Of a DNA stretch of 64,000 nt, positions 18,518 through 27,584 are shown piece after piece (position 1 is the first letter of the stretch; the number at the start of each line of letters is the position of its first letter). Where the stretch lies: positions 246,303 through 310,302 of the forward strand of contig NZ_JAFLRF010000005.1 in the NCBI RefSeq assembly GCF_017315705.1, read 5' to 3'. Position numbers and translations under genes: made by a program. The stretch is from Trinickia mobilis (GTDB taxonomy: Bacteria > Pseudomonadota > Gammaproteobacteria > Burkholderiales > Burkholderiaceae). The notes under the pieces are model-generated. The model did not search any database, had not been told where the DNA came from, and worked only from the letters and a program-made list of their open reading frames with translations.

Positions 18518-19399
18518 TCACCGTGCCGCACGCTCCGGCAGCGGAATCCATTCCGTCTCGCCCGGGATTTTGCCCATCTCCTGACGCGTCCACGCCTCCT
18601 TCGCGTGCGCAATCTTCTCGCGCGAACTCGCGACGAAATTCCATTCGATGAAACGCTCGCCCGCGAGCTTCGCGCCGCCGAGCAGCATCACGGTCGCGCC
18701 CGCTTGGCTCGCGAGCGTGGCCGTCTCGCCCGGCGTGAGCAGGGCCATTTGCTCGGTGGCGAGCGGTTCGCCGTCTATCGTCAGGTCGCCGTCGACAAGA
18801 TAGACGCCGCGTTCGTCATGCTCCGGCTCGAGCGCGAACGCGCTGCCTGGCGCGAAATGCGCAGCCACGTAGAGCGTGCCCGAGAACGTCGTGACCGGCG
18901 CAGTTTCGCCGAACGCGGTGCCCGCGATCACGCGCAGCGTCACGCCGTTGCGCTCGATTTGCGGCAGGGTCGCGGCGGCGTGATGCTCGAAGGACGGCGC
19001 ATCGTCCTCGTGTTCGAGCGGCAGCGCGACCCAGGTCTGGATGCCGTGCATCGTGAGGCCTTGCCCGCGGTCTTCGTCGGGTGTGCGCTCCGAATGGACG
19101 ATGCCGCGACCGGCCGTCATCCAGTTCACGTCGCCAGGGACGATCTTCTGGACCGACCCGATGCTGTCACGATGCATGATCGAGCCTTCGAACAGATAGG
19201 TGACGGTGGCGAGCCCGATATGCGGATGCGGGCGCACGTCGAGGCCGGTACCAGGCTTGAGCGTGGCGGGCCCCATGTGATCGAAGAAGATGAACGGGCC
19301 GATCAGGCGCACGGCCATGGCCGGGAGGACACGCCGCACGGCGATGCTGCCGACGTCGCGGATATGCGGCTTGAGAATGGCTTTGATCGAGGCGGGCAT
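18518..19399 (-). CDS. Pirin family protein
   Basis: 293 residues, bicupin pirin family: FIFFDHMGPATLKPGTGLDV then RPHPHIGLATVTYLFEG (metal ligands His-His-Glu), GDVNWMTAGRGIVHSER and a C-terminal Pirin_C domain with LLGGAKLAGE. Some bacterial pirins act as quercetinases or regulators; which applies here is not shown. Stand-alone gene, 119 bp from amiC. Confidence 0.9.
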   Translation of the reverse strand: MPASIKAILKPHIRDVGSIAVRRVLPAMAVRLIGPFIFFDHMGPATLKPGTGLDVRPHPHIGLATVTYLFEGSIMHRDSIGSVQKIVPGDVNWMTAGRGIVHSERTPDEDRGQGLTMHGIQTWVALPLEHEDDAPSFEHHAAATLPQIERNGVTLRVIAGTAFGETAPVTTFSGTLYVAAHFAPGSAFALEPEHDERGVYLVDGDLTIDGEPLATEQMALLTPGETATLASQAGATVMLLGGAKLAGERFIEWNFVASSREKIAHAKEAWTRQEMGKIPGETEWIPLPERAAR

Positions 19400-19518
19400 G
19401 GAGGTTTCCTGGACGCGCTGCGCATTGAGGAACGGGGAGTGCCCATTCTACTGCGCGCGGGGCGGCGGGTTTGGCCGCCGCCCGCGGCGTTAGCCGTTCG
19501 GACGATGCCCGGGAGCCG

Positions 19519-21087
19519 CTACGCCATGCGATTCTTCGCAAGCGGCGGATTCGCTGCGAAATAGCGCTTGATGCCCCTTAGGATCGCGTCGGCCATCTTG
19601 TCGCGGTAGGCCTCGTCGTTGAGCTTCTGCTCTTCTTCCGGGTTGCTGATGAAGGCGGTTTCGACCAGGATCGACGGGATATCGGGCGCTTTCAGCACCG
19701 CGAAGCCGGCTTGTTCGACCGAGCCCTTGTGCAGCTTGTTGATTTCGCCGACCTCGTCGAGCACGAAGCCGCCATAGCGCAGCGAGTCGCGAATCTGCGC
19801 GGTCGTCGACATGTCGAAGAGCGCGCGGTTCACCGATTCGTCCTGCGTCTTCACGTTGATGCCGCCGATCATGTCCGACGAGTTTTCCTTGTTCGCCATC
19901 CAGCGCGCCGCCGCACTCGACGCGCCGTGCTCCGACAGCGCGAACACCGACGAGCCGCGCGCCGCCGGCGTCGTGAACGCGTCCGCGTGGATCGAGACGA
20001 ACAGGTCGGCGCCCACACGCCGCGCCTTTTGCACGCGGACGTTGAGCGGCACGAAGAAATCGGCGTCGCGCGTCATCATCGAGCGCATGTTCGGCTGCGC
20101 GTCGATCTTGGCGCGCAGACGCTTCGCGACATCGAGCGCGATGTGCTTTTCGTAGGTTCCCGCGCTGCCGATCGCGCCCGGGTCTTCGCCGCCGTGGCCC
20201 GGATCGATCGCTACCGTGAGCAGCCGGATCGTGTTGCCGGTGCCGGGTTTCGACGGCGTCGTGAAGCCGTAGGCATCGCTGCTGTCGGCGTCGTCGCTGT
20301 TGTTGCGCGCGAGCGCGGGCGGGGCGGCAGGCGGCGCAACGGCGGGTGCCGCGGGCTTGGCTGCCGCACGCGGTGCGGGTGCGGGCGCGGCGCGCACCGG
20401 CGAGCGCGGCACGTCCGGCCCTGGCGTGTTCTGCGCATATTGCTGGAAGAACGCCTCGCTGTTGTCGGCCGTGGCCGCGGGCGGCGCGGCGGGGCCCCCG
20501 AGCGGGGCGGGCGTGAACGCTTGGTTGCCTTGGTTCAGGCGCTGCTCCTTGTGCTCGGTCTGCGCGAGGAGGTCCATCAGCGGGTCGGGCGCGACGGCGG
20601 GATACAGGTCGAACACGAGCCGGAACTTGTAGCTGCCTACTGGCTGCAGTGAGAACACCTGCGGCTTCACCTGCCCTTTGAGGTCGAACACCATCCGCAC
20701 CACGTGCGGCTGATATTGGCCGACGCGCACCGCTTGAATCTGCGGATCGTTCGGCGTGATCTTCGAGACGAGATCCTTGAGTTCCTGATCGAGATCGAGA
20801 CCGTTCAAGTCGACGACGAGACGATCCGGCGCGGCGAGCAGCGTCTGTGTGTTTTGCAGCGGCTGATCCGATTCGATCGTCACGCGCGTGTAGTCGCGCG
20901 CGGGCCACACGCGCACGCCGAGCACCGAGCTCGCCCATGCCATGCGCGGCGCGATGAACGGCGCGGCGAGCCCGAGCACGAGCGTCGATGCGCTCGCGCG
21001 CAGCACCTGCCGGCGGCGCCAGTTGTGTGTCGCGGTCGCGGCCGATTCGATCGAGCGGAACGGCTTGATTAACATCTTTCTAGGCAT
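19519..21087 (-). CDS. amiC: N-acetylmuramoyl-L-alanine amidase AmiC
   Basis: 522 residues. The N-terminus carries a twin-arginine signal (NWRRRQVLRASASTLVLGLA), then an AMIN domain (LGVRVWPARDYTRVTIESDQ) that targets septal peptidoglycan, a long Pro/Ala-rich linker (about residues 190-270) and the zinc amidase domain with AIDPGHGGEDPGA, GTYEKHIALDVA, SIHADAF and the catalytic Glu in ILVETAFISN. It splits daughter cells by cutting septal murein. The ATG 21087 lies inside the end of tsaE, so the two are coupled. Confidence 0.93.
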   Translation of the reverse strand: MPRKMLIKPFRSIESAATATHNWRRRQVLRASASTLVLGLAAPFIAPRMAWASSVLGVRVWPARDYTRVTIESDQPLQNTQTLLAAPDRLVVDLNGLDLDQELKDLVSKITPNDPQIQAVRVGQYQPHVVRMVFDLKGQVKPQVFSLQPVGSYKFRLVFDLYPAVAPDPLMDLLAQTEHKEQRLNQGNQAFTPAPLGGPAAPPAATADNSEAFFQQYAQNTPGPDVPRSPVRAAPAPAPRAAAKPAAPAVAPPAAPPALARNNSDDADSSDAYGFTTPSKPGTGNTIRLLTVAIDPGHGGEDPGAIGSAGTYEKHIALDVAKRLRAKIDAQPNMRSMMTRDADFFVPLNVRVQKARRVGADLFVSIHADAFTTPAARGSSVFALSEHGASSAAARWMANKENSSDMIGGINVKTQDESVNRALFDMSTTAQIRDSLRYGGFVLDEVGEINKLHKGSVEQAGFAVLKAPDIPSILVETAFISNPEEEQKLNDEAYRDKMADAILRGIKRYFAANPPLAKNRMA

Positions 21088-21617
21088 GCTTTTCCTGATT
21101 CGCTGTACGCGCGTGCTTCGAGCGTGCGGCCGTCGCCAGCCACGTCGAGCGAGAAAACGAGATCCGGAATGCCGAGCAGGTCCCCTGCCTGCTGCGGCCA
21201 TTCGACGAGGCAGATCGCAGCCGAATTGAAATACTCGCGAAAGCCCGCGTCGGCCCATTCGGCCGGATCGCTAAAGCGGTAGAGATCGAAATGGTAGAGC
21301 TCGAGTTCCCCATCGGGGCGTTCGAGCGCATAGGGCTCGACGAGCGTGTAGGTCGGGCTGCGCACGCGGCCCGGGTGGCCGAGCCCGCGCAGAGTCGCGC
21401 GCACGAGGGTCGTCTTGCCCGCGCCGAGCTCGCCGATCAGCTGCACATGCAGCCCGTTGAAAGGACGATCGCTGCGCTTTTCGCTTCGCACGCTCTCGAT
21501 GGCAGATCCGAAGCGCGCGCCGAATGCATCGGTGGCGGCTTCGTCCGCGAGCGTGAAATGGCGCTCAAGCATCGGGCTCGCGCAAAGGTGAGTCGAGAGA
21601 TCGGGCTTGACGGGCAT
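21069..21617 (-). CDS. tsaE: tRNA adenosine(37) threonylcarbamoyltransferase ATPase subunit TsaE
   Basis: 182 residues with Walker A GELGAGKTTLVRATLRGLG, SPTYTLVEPY and YHFDLYRFSDPAEW, all diagnostic of TsaE, the small ATPase of the TsaBDE complex for t6A37 synthesis. Start is uncertain: ATG 21617 adds 15 residues before an internal ATG at 21572 (LERHFTLADE). It is divergent from queG with under 20 bp between starts, and its stop overlaps amiC. Confidence 0.93.
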   Translation of the reverse strand: MPVKPDLSTHLCASPMLERHFTLADEAATDAFGARFGSAIESVRSEKRSDRPFNGLHVQLIGELGAGKTTLVRATLRGLGHPGRVRSPTYTLVEPYALERPDGELELYHFDLYRFSDPAEWADAGFREYFNSAAICLVEWPQQAGDLLGIPDLVFSLDVAGDGRTLEARAYSESGKACLERC

Positions 21618-21634
21618 TCTCGTAAAATAGCGTG

Positions 21635-22939
21635 ATGAACCGATATCCGGACCATTCCGTGTCCCGCGCGCCTTTGTCCGATGACGACTGCCGTGCACCG
21701 CGCTGCTTCGACGAAGCCGCGTTGGCGGCGCTCGCGCAGCGCATCAAGGAGTGGGGGCGCGAGTTGGGTTTCGGTGCGGTCGGTATCAGCGATATCGACC
21801 TCAAGGATGCCGAGGCGGGCTTGGCCGCGTGGCTCGAAGCGGGCTGCCACGGCGAGATGGATTATATGGCCAAACATGGCCTGAAACGCGCGCGTCCGGC
21901 CGAGCTTGTGGCCGGCACGCTACGCGTGATTACAGCGCGCATCGCCTATTTGCCGGCTTCGACGCTCGCGGGAAAGGCGGGCGAAAGCGCGGCGTCAGGC
22001 GCCGGCTCGGCGACGTTGCCGGGCGCACCGGCAGCGTCGCCGAACGACGCATCGGGCGGCGCGCCGAGCGCCAGGGGCGGCGGCTGGCGCGCGCAAGAAA
22101 TGGCGCGCCTTACCGATCCGTCCTCGGCCGTCATCTCGGTCTACGCTCGCGGACGCGACTATCACAAGGTCATGCGCAACCGGCTGCAACAGCTCGCAGA
22201 GCGCGTCGAGGACGAGATCGGCGCGTACGGCTATCGCGTGTTCACCGATTCGGCGCCGGTGCTCGAAATCGAACTCGCGCAGAAGGCCGGCATCGGCTGG
22301 CGCGGCAAGCACACGTTGCTGCTGCAGCGCGAGGCGGGTTCGTTCTTCTTCATCGGCGAGATCTATGTCGACGTGCCGCTGCCGACCGACGCCGAGACGT
22401 CCCCGGAGCACGCGCCGCAAGCGCCGGGCGCCCACTGCGGGCAATGCACGCGCTGCATCGACGCATGTCCGACCGGCGCGATCGTCGCGCCGTATCGAGT
22501 CGACGCGCGGCGCTGCATTTCGTACCTCACGATCGAATTGAAAGGCAGCATTCCGGAAGACTTGCGGCCGCTGATCGGCAATCGTGTCTACGGGTGCGAC
22601 GATTGCCAGCTCGTGTGTCCGTGGAACAAGTTTGCGCAGGCCGCGCCCGTCGGCGATTTCGACGTGCGGCACGGCCTGGATCGTACGACGCTGGTCGATT
22701 TGTTCGGCTGGAGCGCGGATGAATTCGATACGCGGATGCAGGGCAGCGCGATCCGGCGCATCGGATACGAGCGGTGGCTGCGCAACATTGCGGTCGCGAT
22801 GGGCAATGCGCTGCGCGCAGAGGCGTCGTCCATCGACGATGCGGCGCGCGCGGATATCGTTGCCGCGCTGACGCGCCGCGCCGACGACGCGTCGCCGCTC
22901 GTCCGCGAGCATGTGCAGTGGGCGCTCGCGGCTGCGTGA
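21635..22939 (+). CDS. queG: Epoxyqueuosine reductase
   Basis: 434 residues. The two [4Fe-4S] ferredoxin motifs are complete: CGQCTRCIDACPTGAI and CDDCQLVCPWNK, with CISYLTIELKG between them, and the cobalamin-binding N-terminal domain is recognisable (FGAVGISDIDLKDAEAGLAA). It performs the last step of queuosine synthesis in tRNA. It carries a Ser/Ala/Gly-rich insert at about residues 110-150 that looks like a linker. A GTG start at 21632 would add only one residue. Confidence 0.95.
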   Translation: MNRYPDHSVSRAPLSDDDCRAPRCFDEAALAALAQRIKEWGRELGFGAVGISDIDLKDAEAGLAAWLEAGCHGEMDYMAKHGLKRARPAELVAGTLRVITARIAYLPASTLAGKAGESAASGAGSATLPGAPAASPNDASGGAPSARGGGWRAQEMARLTDPSSAVISVYARGRDYHKVMRNRLQQLAERVEDEIGAYGYRVFTDSAPVLEIELAQKAGIGWRGKHTLLLQREAGSFFFIGEIYVDVPLPTDAETSPEHAPQAPGAHCGQCTRCIDACPTGAIVAPYRVDARRCISYLTIELKGSIPEDLRPLIGNRVYGCDDCQLVCPWNKFAQAAPVGDFDVRHGLDRTTLVDLFGWSADEFDTRMQGSAIRRIGYERWLRNIAVAMGNALRAEASSIDDAARADIVAALTRRADDASPLVREHVQWALAAA

Positions 22940-23030
22940 TGTCGGTTTCGAACTCGCGGGAAGCGCCTGAACAGTCATTGCGCGCGACGCATGATGAAAG
23001 GTCGCACGTACAACAGGAGCAGGAGGCATC

Positions 23031-23504
23031 ATGTTCAATGCTGTGATCGACGCGCCGTTCGGCAAAGTCGGCATTCGCACCGACGGCGTGACAGTGCGCG
23101 AAATCGTCTATTTGCCGGACACGGCGGCGAGCGTCGAGCCGGATTCGCCGCTTGCGGCGCGCGCGGTGCAGCAGATCGAGCGCTACTTGGAAGATGCGCG
23201 CGCGACCTTCGATTTGCCGCTCGCTCTGGCCGGCACGGAATTTCAGCGTCGCGTGTGGCGGGGTATCTGCGCGATTGCGCCGGGCGAAGTGCTGACCTAC
23301 GGGCAACTGGCGAAGGAAGTCGGCAGCGTGGCGCGCGCGGTCGGCCAGGCTTGCGGCGACAACCGGTTTCCGATTGTGATTCCGTGTCATCGCGTCGTGG
23401 CGGCAAGCGGCATCGGCGGCTTTGCGCATGAGGCGGAGGAAGGCTATTTGCGCCGCACGAAGCGCTGGCTGCTCGCACACGAAGGCCTGCTTCAATACGC
23501 GTGA
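23031..23504 (+). CDS. ogt: Methylated-DNA--protein-cysteine methyltransferase
   Basis: 157 residues with the MGMT DNA-binding and active-site motif: FQRRVWRGICAIAPGEVLTY, GQACGDNRFPIVIPCHRVVA (acceptor Cys in PCHRV). It removes O6-alkyl groups from guanine by irreversible self-alkylation. Usual length. AGGAG at about 23020 precedes the ATG. Its stop overlaps the GTG start of xerD (GTGA). Confidence 0.95.
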   Translation: MFNAVIDAPFGKVGIRTDGVTVREIVYLPDTAASVEPDSPLAARAVQQIERYLEDARATFDLPLALAGTEFQRRVWRGICAIAPGEVLTYGQLAKEVGSVARAVGQACGDNRFPIVIPCHRVVAASGIGGFAHEAEEGYLRRTKRWLLAHEGLLQYA

Positions 23505-24454
23505 GCCGCAATATGACCGACGCAACCGCTGCCGCCGAAGCGGCGCCGCCGCCATCGCCCTCGTTGGCGGCGAGCACCGATTCCATCGACGCATTCTGCG
23601 ACGCGCTGTGGCTCGAACACGGCCTGTCGCGCAACACGCTCGACGCCTATCGCCGCGACTTGCGCCTCTTTGCCGAATGGCTCGCCGGCACGCATTCGGC
23701 GTCGATCGACGGCGCGAGCGAACTCCATCTGAACGGCTACATCGCCGCGCGCCGCGCCGACAAGGCAACCTCGGCGAACCGGCGGCTCTCGGTGTTTCGG
23801 CGCTTCTACGTGTGGGCCGTGCGCGAGCACCGCGCCGCAGCCGACCCGACGCTCAAGATCCGCTCCGCAAAACAGCCGCCGCGCTTTCCGTCGACGCTCA
23901 CCGAAGCGCAAGTCGAGGCGTTGCTCGGCGCGCCCGATATCGACACGCCGCTCGGCCTGCGCGACCGCACGATGCTCGAGCTGATGTACGCGAGCGGCTT
24001 GCGCGTCACTGAGCTCGTCACGCTGAAGACGGTCGAAGTCGGCCTGAACGACGGCGTCGTGCGCGTGCTGGGCAAGGGCTCGAAGGAGCGGCTGATTCCG
24101 TTCGGCGAGGAAGCGCACGGCTGGATCGAGCGCTATCTGCGCGAGGCGCGGCCCGCGCTGCTCGGCGCGCGCGCGGCGGACGCGCTCTTCGTGACGAACC
24201 GCGGCGACGGCATGACGCGTCAGCAGTTCTGGAACATCATCAAGCGCCATGCGCGCGCGGCCGACGTCCGTGCGCCGCTGTCGCCGCACACGCTGCGGCA
24301 CGCATTCGCGACGCACTTGCTCAATCACGGCGCGGATTTACGCGTCGTCCAACTGCTGCTCGGCCATACGGATATCTCGACGACGCAGATCTACACCCAC
24401 GTCGCGCGCGAGCGGCTGAAGTCGCTGCACGCGGCGCATCATCCGCGGGGGTGA
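23501..24454 (+). CDS. xerD: Site-specific tyrosine recombinase XerD
   Basis: 317 residues: N-terminal SAM-like core-binding domain (IDAFCDALWLEHGLSRNTLD) and catalytic domain with all conserved residues in place: Arg in YASGLRVTELV, Lys in GKGSKERLIPF, HTLRH, GHTDISTTQIYTH. With XerC it resolves chromosome dimers at dif. The start GTG 23501 overlaps the ogt stop; ATG 23513 is four codons in. Confidence 0.95.
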   Translation: MSRNMTDATAAAEAAPPPSPSLAASTDSIDAFCDALWLEHGLSRNTLDAYRRDLRLFAEWLAGTHSASIDGASELHLNGYIAARRADKATSANRRLSVFRRFYVWAVREHRAAADPTLKIRSAKQPPRFPSTLTEAQVEALLGAPDIDTPLGLRDRTMLELMYASGLRVTELVTLKTVEVGLNDGVVRVLGKGSKERLIPFGEEAHGWIERYLREARPALLGARAADALFVTNRGDGMTRQQFWNIIKRHARAADVRAPLSPHTLRHAFATHLLNHGADLRVVQLLLGHTDISTTQIYTHVARERLKSLHAAHHPRG

Positions 24455-24469
24455 GGTTAGAATTCCGCG

Positions 24470-24961
24470 ATGAGCAAATCGAAGCACGTTTCCGAAACCC
24501 TCGCCACGCAGTTCCTGCGCCGACACGGGGTGAGCTTCGGCGAGCATCCCTATGACTATGTGGAGCACGGCGGCACATCCGAGTCCGCGCGGCAGCTTGG
24601 CGTCGATGAACATTTCGTCGTCAAGACGCTCGTCATGGAAGACGAGCACGCGAAGCCGCTGATCGTGCTGATGCATGGCGACCGCACCGTCTCCACGAAG
24701 AACCTCGCACGCCAGATTGGCGCAAAGCGCGTCGAGCCGTGCAAGCCCGAAGTGGCGAGCCGCCATTCCGGCTACCTCGTCGGCGGCACGTCGCCGTTCG
24801 GCACGAAAAAGACGATGCCGGTGTACGTCGAATCGAGCATCCTCGAACTCGACACGATCTATCTGAACGGCGGCAAGCGCGGCTATCTCGTGAGCCTCGC
24901 GCCCGGCGTTCTGACGGCGCTGCTCGCGGCGAAGCCCGTGCAGTGCGCGAGCGTCGATTGA
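24470..24961 (+). CDS. ybaK: Cys-tRNA(Pro) deacylase YbaK
   Basis: 163 residues, YbaK/EbsC trans-editing family: FGEHPYDYVEHGGTSESARQ then LGVDEHFVVKTLVM, AKPLIVLMHGDRTVSTK, VGGTSPFGTKKTMPVYVE and GGKRGYLVSLAPG. It hydrolyses mischarged Cys-tRNA(Pro) in the cytosol. 15 bp after xerD on the same strand. Confidence 0.93.
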   Translation: MSKSKHVSETLATQFLRRHGVSFGEHPYDYVEHGGTSESARQLGVDEHFVVKTLVMEDEHAKPLIVLMHGDRTVSTKNLARQIGAKRVEPCKPEVASRHSGYLVGGTSPFGTKKTMPVYVESSILELDTIYLNGGKRGYLVSLAPGVLTALLAAKPVQCASVD

Positions 24962-25114
24962 TCAAAGAGGGGCCTGCCGCGAAGGGACGGCGCGGCCGGC
25001 AGGCAGGGAAAGCAAGGATCATCGCCGCTACGGCGGTTCGGTAGAATGAGCGCCGGTCCGCCACCGGCCCCGTCCTCGATAACTCGATAACGATACGTTG
25101 AAAGAGTCCCTTAC

Positions 25115-25750
25115 ATGGAAATCCTGATCGCCGCCGTTGCTGCCTACCTGATCGGATCGGTGTCGTTTGCCGTGGTCGTCAGCGCCGCGATGGGGCTGGC
25201 CGACCCGCGCTCGTACGGCTCGAAGAACCCCGGCGCGACCAACGTGCTCAGAAGCGGCAACAAGAAAGCGGCAATTATCACGCTGATCGGCGATGCGTTC
25301 AAAGGCTGGCTCGCGGTGTGGCTCGTCGCGCGGTTCGGTCCGCGCTACGGCCTCGAAGATGGCGCGATTGCGCTCGCGGCAATCGCCGTTTTCCTCGGCC
25401 ACCTGTATCCGATTTTCTTCAAGTTCAAGGGCGGCAAGGGTGTGGCGACGGCAGCGGGCGTGCTGCTCGCGATCCACCCCGTGCTCGGTCTGGCGACCGC
25501 GCTCACATGGCTCATCATCGCGTTCTTCTTCCGCTATTCGTCGCTGGCTGCGTTGGCGGCCGCGGTGTTCGCGCCGCTCTTCGACATCTTCCTGTTCGGC
25601 GAAAACCGTATTGCCTGGGCAGTCTTCGCGATGAGCGCGCTGCTCATCTGGCGCCATCGCGCGAATATCTCGAAGCTGATTGCCGGGCAGGAAAGCCGGA
25701 TCGGGGAAAAGAAGCGCGATGCCGGCGGTGCGCCGGCGCGCAAGCATTGA
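25115..25750 (+). CDS. plsY: Glycerol-3-phosphate acyltransferase PlsY
   Basis: 211 residues, integral membrane: N-terminal hydrophobic helix, [17 protein letters not shown] (signature), [10 protein letters not shown] and [19 protein letters not shown]. It transfers acyl from acyl-phosphate to glycerol 3-phosphate at the inner membrane. A candidate promoter -10 TAGAAT lies near 25042 in the 150-bp gap after ybaK. Confidence 0.96.
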   Translation: MEILIAAVAAYLIGSVSFAVVVSAAMGLADPRSYGSKNPGATNVLRSGNKKAAIITLIGDAFKGWLAVWLVARFGPRYGLEDGAIALAAIAVFLGHLYPIFFKFKGGKGVATAAGVLLAIHPVLGLATALTWLIIAFFFRYSSLAALAAAVFAPLFDIFLFGENRIAWAVFAMSALLIWRHRANISKLIAGQESRIGEKKRDAGGAPARKH

Positions 25751-25796
25751 GGGCTGCGGCCGGGCTGCGAGCCGGCCGCTTTGCTTGGCGGTCGAA

Positions 25797-26282
25797 TCAA
25801 TCGCGGAAGTTGTTGAAGTCGAGCGGCGTATCGGTCACGTCCTTGCGCAGCATCGCGATCACGCTTTGCAGGTCGTCGCGCTTGGCTCCCGTGACGCGCA
25901 CCGCATCGCCCTGGATGCTTGCTTGCACCTTGATCTTGCTGTCCTTCACGAGCTTGACGATCTTTTTCGCGAGATCGCCCGACACACCCTTCTTCACGGT
26001 CACGACCTGCTTCACCTTGTCGCCGCCGATCTTCTCGATCTTGCCGTAGTCGAGGAAGCGCACGTCCACATTGCGCTTCGCCATCTTCGACAGCAGCACG
26101 TCTTTCACCTGGCCGAGCTTGAAGTCGTCGTCGGCGAACAGCGTCAGTTCGCCTTCCTTCTGCTCGACCCGCGCGTCGGACCCCTTGAAGTCGAAGCGCG
26201 TCGAGATCTCCTTGTTGGACTGCTCGATCGCGTTCTTCACTTCGATCATGTTGGCTTCGCAAACGACGTCGAACGATGGCAT
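25797..26282 (-). CDS. yajQ: YajQ family cyclic di-GMP-binding protein
   Basis: 161 residues, almost the exact family consensus: [51 protein letters not shown] and a C-terminal [11 protein letters not shown]. YajQ proteins bind nucleotides, and in some species bind c-di-GMP and act on transcription. Start ATG 26282 gives the usual length; convergent with plsY (46 bp). Confidence 0.95.
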   Translation of the reverse strand: MPSFDVVCEANMIEVKNAIEQSNKEISTRFDFKGSDARVEQKEGELTLFADDDFKLGQVKDVLLSKMAKRNVDVRFLDYGKIEKIGGDKVKQVVTVKKGVSGDLAKKIVKLVKDSKIKVQASIQGDAVRVTGAKRDDLQSVIAMLRKDVTDTPLDFNNFRD

Positions 26283-26354
26283 TGCTTTCTCCCTTTTGAG
26301 CGGCGGTGCCTGGCGCCCTTGGCGCCGCGCCGCGGCCGGGCGGCAGGCACTCGC

Positions 26355-26360
26355 TATAAT
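26355..26360 (+). promoter_or_regulatory. Candidate -10 box of murB
   Basis: A perfect TATAAT at 26355 lies about 97 bp upstream of the murB ATG and 73 bp beyond the yajQ start, facing murB. No clear -35 is visible. Confidence 0.45.
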
Positions 26361-26407
26361 CACGAACCGAACGCCATTCTACCGACCCCTTCATCTTTTG
26401 CCCAAGG

Positions 26408-26435
26408 CCGCCGCGCTTCGCGACGCGGCGGTTTT
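26408..26435 (+). terminator. Terminator-like hairpin in the murB leader
   Basis: CCGCCGCG (26408-26415) pairs perfectly with CGCGGCGG (26424-26431) and is followed at once by TTTT. It stands between the TATAAT at 26355 and the murB start at 26457, so it could act as an attenuator or as a stop for upstream read-through. Confidence 0.45.
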
Positions 26436-26456
26436 GCGGCATGAAAGCGATTTCCG

Positions 26457-27500
26457 ATGTCTTTGCCTGATTGTTCACCTGATTCCGTCTCGTTCGTTTC
26501 CGACGCGCCGCTGCGCCCGTACAACACGTTCGGTATCGACGTGCGCGCGCGCCTGCTGTGCAGGATCGAGCGCGAAGACCAGTTGATCGGCATCGCGCAC
26601 GACTCGCGTGTGACAGGCCTTCGGCGGCTCGTGCTGGGCGGCGGCAGCAACGTCGTGCTGACGCGGGATTTCGATGGTCTGGTGCTGCTGATCGAGTTGC
26701 ACGGCAAGCGCATCGCGCGCCAGGACGGCGATGCCTGGTACGTCGAGGCGGCGGCGGGCGAGAACTGGCACGACTTCGTCGCATGGACGCTCGCGGTGGG
26801 GCTGCCGGGCCTCGAAAACCTTGCGCTGATTCCCGGCACGGTGGGCGCGGCACCGATTCAGAACATCGGTGCATACGGGCTCGAAATGTGCGAGCGTTTC
26901 GCGTCGCTGCGCGCGATCGAACTGGCGACCGGCGAGATCGCCGAGTTCGACGCGGCCGCGTGCCGCTTCGGCTATCGCGACAGCTACTTCAAGCGGGAAG
27001 GACGGGACCGTTTTGCCGTCGTTTCGGTCACGTTCAAGCTGCCGAAGGCGTGGACGCCGCACGCCGACTATGCGGACGTCGCCCGCGAGCTGGCGGTGCG
27101 CGGCGTGGCGGCGAGCCCGCAGGCGATTTTCGATGCGGTCGTCGCGGTACGGCGCGCCAAGCTGCCCGATCCGCTCGTGCTCGGCAACGCGGGCAGCTTC
27201 TTCAAGAACCCGGTCGTCGACGCGGCGCAGTTCGCCGCATTGAAGGCACGAGAGCCGGAGCTGGTGTCGTATCGGCAGCCGGACGGTCGGGTCAAGCTTG
27301 CAGCGGGCTGGCTGATCGACCAGTGCGGCTGGAAAGGGCGCGCGATGGGCGCGGCGGCCGTGCACGAGCGTCAGGCGCTCGTACTCGTCAATCGCGGCGG
27401 CGCGACCGGTGCGCAAGTGCTGGCGCTCGCGCGCGCGATTCAGAAGGATGTGTTCGAGCGCTTTGGGGTCCAGCTGGAGGCGGAGCCTGTCTGTCTATAG
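26457..27500 (+). CDS. murB: UDP-N-acetylenolpyruvoylglucosamine reductase
   Basis: 347 residues of the type I MurB family: [33 protein letters not shown] (FAD binding), [30 protein letters not shown] and [12 protein letters not shown]. It reduces UDP-GlcNAc-enolpyruvate with NADPH and FAD for peptidoglycan synthesis. Usual length. Confidence 0.96.
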   Translation: MSLPDCSPDSVSFVSDAPLRPYNTFGIDVRARLLCRIEREDQLIGIAHDSRVTGLRRLVLGGGSNVVLTRDFDGLVLLIELHGKRIARQDGDAWYVEAAAGENWHDFVAWTLAVGLPGLENLALIPGTVGAAPIQNIGAYGLEMCERFASLRAIELATGEIAEFDAAACRFGYRDSYFKREGRDRFAVVSVTFKLPKAWTPHADYADVARELAVRGVAASPQAIFDAVVAVRRAKLPDPLVLGNAGSFFKNPVVDAAQFAALKAREPELVSYRQPDGRVKLAAGWLIDQCGWKGRAMGAAAVHERQALVLVNRGGATGAQVLALARAIQKDVFERFGVQLEAEPVCL

Positions 27501-27524
27501 ACGTTGGCAGTCGCGCCTAGGTTG

Positions 27525-27566
27525 AAAAAAATGCCCCGCTGAGTTGAATTGGCGGGGCATTTTTTT
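27525..27566. terminator. Bidirectional intrinsic terminator
   Basis: AAAAAAATGCCCCGC (27525-27539) and its mirror GCGGGGCATTTTTTT (27552-27566) form a stem flanked by A- and T-runs between the convergent murB and argF, giving an intrinsic terminator on both strands. Confidence 0.9.
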
Positions 27567-27584
27567 GTTTGGGCGCAGTTGAAG

